From Solirubrobacterales bacterium (GTDB taxonomy: Bacteria; Actinomycetota; Thermoleophilia; Solirubrobacterales; Solirubrobacteraceae), in contig JACDAP010000522.1 in the NCBI GenBank assembly GCA_013695395.1, positions 1-9,243 on the forward strand: 9,243 nucleotides of DNA, in the 5' to 3' direction. This document shows positions 4,882 through 9,243 of this stretch, one piece after another. The position numbers were made by a program, and so were the translations under genes. The notes beneath the pieces were generated by a model. It searched no databases and was not told the origin of the DNA. It saw nothing but the letters and a program-made list of their open reading frames with translations. Within the stretch, counting starts at the first letter, position 1, and each line of letters begins with the position of its first letter.

Positions 4882-5835
4882 ATGACGGCGAGCGACGAAC
4901 GAGCGGGCGTGCCGCGCGTGAGCGTGTTGGTGCTGACCTACCGGCACGAGGAGTTCGTCGCCGAGACCCTCGCCTCGGTGCTCGAGCAGGACTTCGCCTC
5001 CTTCGAGGTCATCGTCGCCGACGACGGCTCGCCGGACGGCACCGCCGCGGTGGTCCGCGAGCTCGCGGCCCAGGACGCGCGCATCGTCCCGGTGCTGCAC
5101 GAGACCAACACCGGGCTCGCCGGGAACCAGAACCGGGCGCTCGCGGCGGCGCGCGGAGAGTTCGTCGCCTGGCTCGGGGGCGACGACCTGATGCTCCCGG
5201 GCAAGCTCACCAAGCAGGTCGCCGTGCTCGATGCCCGGCCGGACGCGACGATCTGCTGCCACGACGGTGACGTGTTCCGCTCCTGCGACGGAGCTTCGCT
5301 CGGGCGCTTCAGTGACGTCTACACCGGCCGGCGCGGGTTCCGCGAGGGCGGCCCGGAGCTCGTCCTGCAGCCGTCGAGGTACGTCTGGCCCTCGTCGTTC
5401 CTCGTGCGTCGCTCGGCGATCCCGGCCGAGGGGTACGACACGCGCCTGCGGTTCACGAACGAGTGGGTCGTCGACGTCGCGGTGCTCAGCCAGGGGCCGT
5501 GCGTCCCGATCAACGAGGTGCTCGGACGCTACCGGCGGCACGGCGGCAACGTGACGAGCAGCCCTGAGCTGCGTCAGTCGGCGCTCGAGGAGGTGCTGAT
5601 GGCGCTCGCGATCATCCAGGCCCGCCACCCGGAGCTCACGCGGCTGATCCGGCGCCAGCGGGCCTCGCAGCTGCTCACCGCCGCCCTCGGGGCTGGCTCG
5701 CGACGGGCGACGCTGACGCTGGTGGGTGCCGCATTCCGCGACGGCGGCGTGTCCGGAGTGGCCGTCGCGGTCTCCGCCGCGCTCGCCGCTCGGATCGGGC
5801 GCCGGCGGCTCGGCGTCTCCGCCCCCGGCGCGTGA
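4882..5835 (+). CDS. GT2 family glycosyltransferase
   Basis: 317 residues. The GT-A domain occupies about 12-225: VSVLVLTYRHEEFVAETL (13-30), nucleotide-binding VADDGSPDGT (45-54), NTGLAGNQNRALAAARGEF (76-94), WLGGDDLMLPGKL (97-109) in the place of the DxD metal site, the putative acceptor-side NEW (193-195), and the closing YRRHGGNVT (217-225). The C-terminal 90 residues are helical with no clear membrane segment; about 275-310 is Ala/Val-rich and might lie against the membrane. The protein would add one sugar to a growing surface glycan on the cytoplasmic side. Donor and linkage cannot be predicted. Position directly ahead of the amino-sugar genes, with a 21-bp gap, suggests it may use or extend their product; that is inference. 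ATG 4882 is supported by the -10 at 4869-4874. Confidence 0.87.
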   Translation: MTASDERAGVPRVSVLVLTYRHEEFVAETLASVLEQDFASFEVIVADDGSPDGTAAVVRELAAQDARIVPVLHETNTGLAGNQNRALAAARGEFVAWLGGDDLMLPGKLTKQVAVLDARPDATICCHDGDVFRSCDGASLGRFSDVYTGRRGFREGGPELVLQPSRYVWPSSFLVRRSAIPAEGYDTRLRFTNEWVVDVAVLSQGPCVPINEVLGRYRRHGGNVTSSPELRQSALEEVLMALAIIQARHPELTRLIRRQRASQLLTAALGAGSRRATLTLVGAAFRDGGVSGVAVAVSAALAARIGRRRLGVSAPGA

Positions 5836-5842
5836 CGGCTGC

Positions 5843-5848
5843 TAGGAC
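5843..5848 (+). promoter_or_regulatory. Weak -10-like element before the acetyltransferase gene
   Basis: TAGGAC ends 8 nt before the ATG at 5857. It lacks the final T of the TANNNT pattern seen at the other starts, and no Shine-Dalgarno sequence is visible. It may be a weak internal promoter, or the gene may rely on readthrough from the GT2 gene whose stop is 21 nt upstream. Confidence 0.25.
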
Positions 5849-5856
5849 TCCTCGGC

Positions 5857-6582
5857 ATGATCCACCCGACGGCGCACGTGAGCCCGGAGTCCGTGCTGGC
5901 CGACGACGTCACCGTGGGCCCGTTTACCGTGATCCACGCGGGTGTCGAGCTCGGCCCGGGCACGACCGTGGGGTCGCACTGCGTGCTCGGCGAACCCGGC
6001 CCCGGAGGCCCGCAGCCCCTGTCGATCGGGGCGGGCGCGACGATCCGCTCGCACTGCGTCCTCTACGCTGGCTCGACCTTCGCCGAGCGGCTCGAGACCG
6101 GGCACCACGCGACGATCCGCGAGGGCGTGCAGGCGGGAACCAACCTGCGGGTCGGGACGCACGCCGACCTCCAGGGCGACTGCCGGATCGGGGAGTACGT
6201 CCGCTGCCACAGCAGCGTGTTCGTCGCCAAGGGGTCGCGGCTCGGAGACTTCGCCTGGCTGTTCCCGCGGGTCGTTTTGACCGACGATCCGCGCCCGCCG
6301 TCGGACGAGCTGCAGGCGCCGGTCATCGAGGAGTACGCGGTCCTCGGGGCGGGCGCGGTGATCCTGCCGGGACGGGTCGTGGGCGCAGGCGCGGTGGTGG
6401 CCGCGGGGAGCGTCGTCGCCGTCGATGTCCCGGCGGGAGCGCTTTCCGTCGGCGTCCCGGCGCGCGTCTCGCGCTCCGCCGCGGAGATCCGCATGGGCGA
6501 CGGGAGCCCCGCCTACCCCTGGCGCACCCGCTTCCACCGCGGGTACCCCCAGGACGTCATCGACCGTAGGCTTGACGCGTGA
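5857..6582 (+). CDS. Left-handed beta-helix acetyltransferase, probable sugar N-acetyltransferase
   Basis: 241 residues built of hexapeptide repeats ([LIV]-G-x4 type) from about residue 2 to 200, e.g. [53 protein letters not shown]. The middle segment [20 protein letters not shown] (82-90) and the loop LTDDPRPP (141-148) match acetyl-CoA-dependent acyltransferases often found beside FdtA/FdtB or QdtA/QdtB. His83 or His84 could be the general base. Probable reaction: N-acetylation of dTDP-3-amino-3,6-dideoxyhexose, the last step of the trio (FdtC or QdtC role). The C-terminal 40 residues (about 202-241) leave the repeat region and include [13 protein letters not shown]. The assignment rests on fold plus neighbours; a serine/O- or other N-acetyltransferase role is possible. 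Its stop overlaps the isomerase start by 4 bp. Confidence 0.82.
   Translation: MIHPTAHVSPESVLADDVTVGPFTVIHAGVELGPGTTVGSHCVLGEPGPGGPQPLSIGAGATIRSHCVLYAGSTFAERLETGHHATIREGVQAGTNLRVGTHADLQGDCRIGEYVRCHSSVFVAKGSRLGDFAWLFPRVVLTDDPRPPSDELQAPVIEEYAVLGAGAVILPGRVVGAGAVVAAGSVVAVDVPAGALSVGVPARVSRSAAEIRMGDGSPAYPWRTRFHRGYPQDVIDRRLDA
6567..6572 (+). promoter_or_regulatory. Predicted internal -10 element of the isomerase gene
   Basis: TAGGCT lies inside the 3' end of the acetyltransferase gene and ends 6 nt before the GTG at 6579. The spacing matches the other leaderless-type starts in the window, so this overlapped gene may also be transcribed on its own. Confidence 0.4.
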
Positions 6583-6995
6583 GCATCGCCGACTGCCGCA
6601 TCGTCGATCTCCCCCGGATCAACGACCCGCGCGGGAACCTGACGTTCATCGAGGGCGAGCGGCACGTCCCGTTCGACATCAAGCGCGTCTACTACCTCTA
6701 CGACGTCCCGGGCGGGGAGGCGCGCGGCGGCCACGCGCACCGCCAGCTCGAGCAGCTCATCATCGCGATGTCGGGCTCCTTCGACGTCGAGCTCGACGAC
6801 GGGAGCGCCCAGAAGACGTTCACCCTCAACCGCTCCTACTACGGGCTCTACCTGCCCCGGATGGTCTGGCGGGAGCTCACGAACTTCTCCAGTGGCTCGG
6901 TCTGCACCGTGATGGCCTCCCGGCGCTACGAGGAGGAGGACTACTACCGCGACTACGACGAGTTCGCCGCGGCCGCGCGCGAGGGAGGGCAGTGA
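6579..6995 (+). CDS. fdtA: dTDP-4-keto-6-deoxyglucose 3,4-ketoisomerase (FdtA-like)
   Basis: 138 residues, the usual length of the FdtA/QdtA/WxcM cupin isomerases. It moves the keto group of dTDP-4-keto-6-deoxyglucose from C4 to C3. Seen: [11 protein letters not shown] (16-26), [15 protein letters not shown] (30-44), [11 protein letters not shown] (49-59) with the catalytic-type His52 and His54, FDVELDDG (68-75), [13 protein letters not shown] (88-100), [13 protein letters not shown] (102-114) and [13 protein letters not shown] (117-129). Arg18-Gly19 matches the pair present in FdtA where, as I recall, QdtA has Tyr-Arg; exchange of these residues was reported to switch product stereochemistry. 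This favours the 3-keto-6-deoxygalactose product, hence a Fuc3N pathway. The GTG start overlaps the acetyltransferase stop (GTGA), and the stop overlaps the aminotransferase ATG by one base. Confidence 0.9.
   Translation: MSIADCRIVDLPRINDPRGNLTFIEGERHVPFDIKRVYYLYDVPGGEARGGHAHRQLEQLIIAMSGSFDVELDDGSAQKTFTLNRSYYGLYLPRMVWRELTNFSSGSVCTVMASRRYEEEDYYRDYDEFAAAAREGGQ
6984..6989 (+). promoter_or_regulatory. Strong ribosome-binding site of the aminotransferase gene
   Basis: GGAGGG ends 5 nt before the ATG at 6995. It is the clearest Shine-Dalgarno sequence in the window and lies within the last codons of the isomerase gene. It supports ATG 6995, although the adjacent in-frame GTG at 6992 cannot be excluded. 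The contrast with the leaderless-type starts marks this as a true internal operon gene. Confidence 0.75.
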
Positions 6996-8107
6996 TGCCG
7001 GTCCCCTTCCTCGACCTCGCGGCGGCGACCGCCGAGCTGCAGGAGCAGTACGAGACGGCCGCCCGGCGGGTGATCGGCTCGAGCTGGTTCATCCGCGGCG
7101 AGGAGACCGCCGCGTTCGAGCGGGCGTTCGCCGAGTACTGCGGTGTCGAGCACTGCGTCGGGGTCAACTCGGGGCTCGACGCGATCGCCATCGCCCTCAG
7201 CGGGCTCGGCATCGGCCCGGGGGACGAGGTGCTCGTCCCCTCCCACACGTTCATCGCCACCTGGCTGGCCGTCTCCCGGACCGGAGCGACGCCGGTCCCC
7301 GTGGACGTCCTGTTTCCCACGGCCAACCTCGACCCGGCGCGCCTGGAGGCGGCGATCACCCCGCGGACCCGGGCCGTCGTCCCCGTGCACCTCTACGGCC
7401 AGCCCGCTGACATGGACGGCATCGGCGCGGTGGCGCGCGCGCACGGGCTGAAGGTGGTGGAGGACGCCGCCCAGGCCCAGGGGGCGCGGTACGGGGGGCG
7501 CCGGGCCGGGAGCCTCGGTGACGCCGCGGCGTTCTCCTTCTACCCGGGGAAGAACCTCGGGGCGCTCGGCGACGCCGGCGCCATCACGACCGACGACGCG
7601 GCCCTCGCGGAACGCTGTCGCGAGTTCGCCAACTACGGCTCCCGCGTGAAGTACCACCACGACGTGCAGGGCACGAACTCGCGCCTGGACGAGCTGCAGG
7701 CGGCGTTCCTCGCCGTGAAGCTCCCGGTGCTGGACGGGTGGAACGAGCGGCGCCGCAGTGTGGCCGCGGAATACCTCACGGGCCTCGCGGGCGTCCCGGG
7801 CCTCGTGCTGCCCGAGGTGGCCGCGGACACGGAGCCGGTGTGGCACCTCTTCGTCGTTCGCCACGCGCAGCGCGACCGGCTGGCCGCTGCTCTGGCCGAG
7901 CGGGGCGTCGCCACGCTGATCCACTACCCGGTGGCCGTGCACCGCTCCGGGGCCTACGCGGACACCGCGGTCGACGCCGCGCAGGTGGAGCACGCCGAGC
8001 GGCTGGCGAGCGAGGTGCTCTCGCTCCCCATCGGTCCGCATCAGCCCGCGGAGGCGACTGCGCAGGTCGTGAGCGCCGTGCGGGACGCCTGCGCGACGCT
8101 CGCCTGA
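6995..8107 (+). CDS. fdtB: dTDP-3-amino-3,6-dideoxyhexose transaminase (FdtB-like, DegT/DnrJ/EryC1)
   Basis: 370 residues, full length for PLP-dependent sugar aminotransferases of the DegT/DnrJ/EryC1 family. It transfers an amino group from glutamate to the 3-keto sugar made by the preceding isomerase. Seen: the family start VPFLDL (3-8), SSWFIRGEE (29-37), GVNSGLDAI (56-64), [10 protein letters not shown] (155-164) with Asp157 and Gln160 at the cofactor, the Schiff-base lysine Lys186 in [15 protein letters not shown] (181-195), NYGS (213-216), [10 protein letters not shown] (228-237), and the C-terminal VWHLFVVR (282-289) and LIHYPV (308-313). The [14 protein letters not shown] and [13 protein letters not shown] segments are typical of the FdtB/QdtB/TylB-like branch acting at C3. 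The frame is open far upstream to 6425, but that part overlaps the two preceding genes. It ends 11 bp before the convergent GT4 stop. Confidence 0.92.
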   Translation: MPVPFLDLAAATAELQEQYETAARRVIGSSWFIRGEETAAFERAFAEYCGVEHCVGVNSGLDAIAIALSGLGIGPGDEVLVPSHTFIATWLAVSRTGATPVPVDVLFPTANLDPARLEAAITPRTRAVVPVHLYGQPADMDGIGAVARAHGLKVVEDAAQAQGARYGGRRAGSLGDAAAFSFYPGKNLGALGDAGAITTDDAALAERCREFANYGSRVKYHHDVQGTNSRLDELQAAFLAVKLPVLDGWNERRRSVAAEYLTGLAGVPGLVLPEVAADTEPVWHLFVVRHAQRDRLAAALAERGVATLIHYPVAVHRSGAYADTAVDAAQVEHAERLASEVLSLPIGPHQPAEATAQVVSAVRDACATLA

Positions 8108-8118
8108 GCGCCAGCGAG

Positions 8119-9243
8119 CTAGCCGCCCGCCCAGGCCCGCTCGTAGACCGCGTAGGTCTCGCGCGCCGCGCGCTCCCAGGAGAACTGCGCTGCCCGCGCC
8201 GGTCCGCGGGCGCCGAGCTCCCGGTCACCGAGGACGGCGGTGATCGCGGCGGCCGCCGAGCGCGGGTCGTGCGGGTCGAAGGTGCTCAGCAGCTCGCCTC
8301 CGACCTCGCGCAGCACGTCGAGGTCCGAGCAGGCCAGCGGCACACCGCGACCGAGCGCCTCGAGCACCGGGAGACCGAAGCCCTCGCCGAGCGTGGGGAG
8401 CGCCGCCGCGCCGGTCGCTCCCGCCAGGCTCCAGAGCCCCTCGAGCTCCTCGTCCTCGACGTAGTCGGGCAGGCGCAGGCGGCCCGACACCCCGAGCTCC
8501 TCGGCCCGCGCCCGGAGCCGCTCGACGTACGACTCGGCGTGGCCGGCGAGCACGAGGACCACGTCGCCCTCCAGATGGGGGAGCGCCTCGACGAGCAGCA
8601 GCTGGTTCTTGTGCGGGCGCTTGGCGCCGACGCAGAGCACGATCCGGGCCTCGGGCGGGAGCGCGTGGCGCTGCCGGGTCTCCTCTGGGCTCAGGGCTAC
8701 AGACGACGGCGGCCGACCGGGACCATGGTGGACGACGGTGAACCGCTCGAACGGGATGTGCAGCCGCTCGCCGATCTCGCGCCCGGCGGCGGCCGAGCCG
8801 GTGATGAGACCGTCGGCGCCGTGGCCGACCCCGAGCATGAGCCCGCCCATCGCGAGCGTGGTGGCCCGCGGGAAGGTCGGCATCCGCAGGAAGGTGACGT
8901 CGTGGAGGGTGGCGACGTGGCGCACCCCGCCGAACACGATCGGCGGGCCCGCGGAAGCGAGCGAGTGCAGCACCTGGGCGCCGACCCGCCGCGCGGCGCC
9001 GGGTACCCCGAGCGTCTCTGCGGTCAGGCGCTCGCGGCGGTTGCCGTCGTCGGCCTCGAGCGCCTCGATGCGGCAGAAGTCCTCCCAGCCGTCGAGCCGC
9101 AGTGCGGCCGCGCCGCGACGGGTGGTGATCAGGGTGAAGCGCGTCCGCGGATGGGCCTCGGCCAGGGCGGGCAGAAGGCCGCGCAGATAGACCTCGGGCC
9201 CGCCCGACTCGCCCGGGGCGAGGAATGCGGCGTTCAGGGCGAC
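8119..9243 (-). CDS. GT4 family glycosyltransferase (5' end cut by window)
   Basis: The frame is open from the right edge to TAG at 8119-8121, giving 374 visible residues; only the first few N-terminal residues are missing. GT-B fold: the N-terminal domain begins ALNAAFLAPGESGGPEVYLRGLLPAL (visible 2-27, glycine-rich donor loop at about 11-15), with LHSLASAGPP (92-101) and ATLHDVTFLRMPTFP (111-125). The C-terminal domain includes HGPGRPPS (173-180), VGAKRPHKNQLLLVEAL (205-221), LAGHAES (232-238), and the EX7E motif E287-GFGLPVL-E295 followed by ALGRGVPLACSD. This is the RfaB/mannosyltransferase-type GT4 layout common in surface-polysaccharide clusters. A GTG at 8973 is internal, since the conserved N-terminal domain lies upstream of it. 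Transcribed toward the fdt-like trio; only 11 bp separates the stops and no clear hairpin terminator lies between. Donor sugar not predictable. Confidence 0.92.
   Translation of the reverse strand, partial: VALNAAFLAPGESGGPEVYLRGLLPALAEAHPRTRFTLITTRRGAAALRLDGWEDFCRIEALEADDGNRRERLTAETLGVPGAARRVGAQVLHSLASAGPPIVFGGVRHVATLHDVTFLRMPTFPRATTLAMGGLMLGVGHGADGLITGSAAAGREIGERLHIPFERFTVVHHGPGRPPSSVALSPEETRQRHALPPEARIVLCVGAKRPHKNQLLLVEALPHLEGDVVLVLAGHAESYVERLRARAEELGVSGRLRLPDYVEDEELEGLWSLAGATGAAALPTLGEGFGLPVLEALGRGVPLACSDLDVLREVGGELLSTFDPHDPRSAAAAITAVLGDRELGARGPARAAQFSWERAARETYAVYERAWAGG

Noticed and set aside
6425..6994. Upstream extension of the aminotransferase frame to 6425 (560 residues)
   Set aside because: The extra 190 residues overlap the acetyltransferase and isomerase genes out of frame. 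The family N-terminus VPFLDL begins at 6995, next to a strong ribosome site.
1..9243. CRISPR array, tRNA/rRNA genes, insertion sequence or transposase, attachment sites
   Set aside because: I looked for these on both strands and saw no regularly spaced repeats, no tRNA-like cloverleaf, no transposase motifs and no terminal inverted repeats. Coding genes fill nearly the whole window.

Overview
This is a GC-rich window (about 70% G+C by eye) with dense packing, frequent GTG starts and 4-8 bp gene overlaps. Most genes have no Shine-Dalgarno sequence but carry a -10-like hexamer just before the start codon. This fits an Actinomycetota genome, possibly Thermoleophilia/Solirubrobacterales; that lineage is a guess from style, not from a marker gene. 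The region is a surface-glycan (O-antigen/exopolysaccharide-type) biosynthesis locus interleaved with three different type II toxin-antitoxin (TA) modules. Genes fill almost the whole window; the longest gene-free stretch is about 90 bp, at 4792-4881.

Layout. 2-535(+): 3' end of a WbaZ-like family 4 glycosyltransferase. 532-909(-): small DoxX-like membrane protein, whose stop codon overlaps that of the glycosyltransferase. 991-1652(+): VapBC module. 1660-2451(-): DPM1-like family 2 glycosyltransferase. 2469-3005(+): MazEF-type module, divergent from that glycosyltransferase with only 17 bp between the annotated starts. 3021-4100(+): CDP-glucose 4,6-dehydratase (rfbG). 4122-4791(+): Phd/VapC(PIN) module. 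4882-5835(+): second family 2 glycosyltransferase. 5857-8107(+): three-gene set of left-handed beta-helix acetyltransferase, FdtA-like 3,4-ketoisomerase and FdtB-like aminotransferase. 8119-9243(-): family 4 glycosyltransferase running off the right edge and lacking only its N-terminus.

How the genes work together. The 5857-8107 trio matches the last three steps to a dTDP-3-acetamido-3,6-dideoxyhexose. The FdtA-type Arg-Gly pair in the isomerase suggests the galacto product (Fuc3NAc) rather than Qui3NAc. The early steps (RmlA/RmlB) are not in the window. RfbG would make CDP-4-keto-6-deoxyglucose, but neither its partner RfbF nor downstream CDP-sugar enzymes are here. Four glycosyltransferases (two GT4, two GT2) are available to assemble the glycan.

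The most notable signals are regulatory. Six starts (991, 2469, 3021, 4122, 4882, 6579) have a TANNNT hexamer ending 6-10 nt before the start codon, and a seventh (5857) has a near match; this predicts leaderless transcripts. All three TA modules have a dyad-symmetric sequence centred on or touching that -10: a 6-bp inverted repeat at 961-981, a bipartite 24-bp dyad at 2446-2469, and a perfect 16-bp palindrome at 4097-4112. These are good candidates for autoregulatory operators. Two of them also touch the neighbouring glycan gene.
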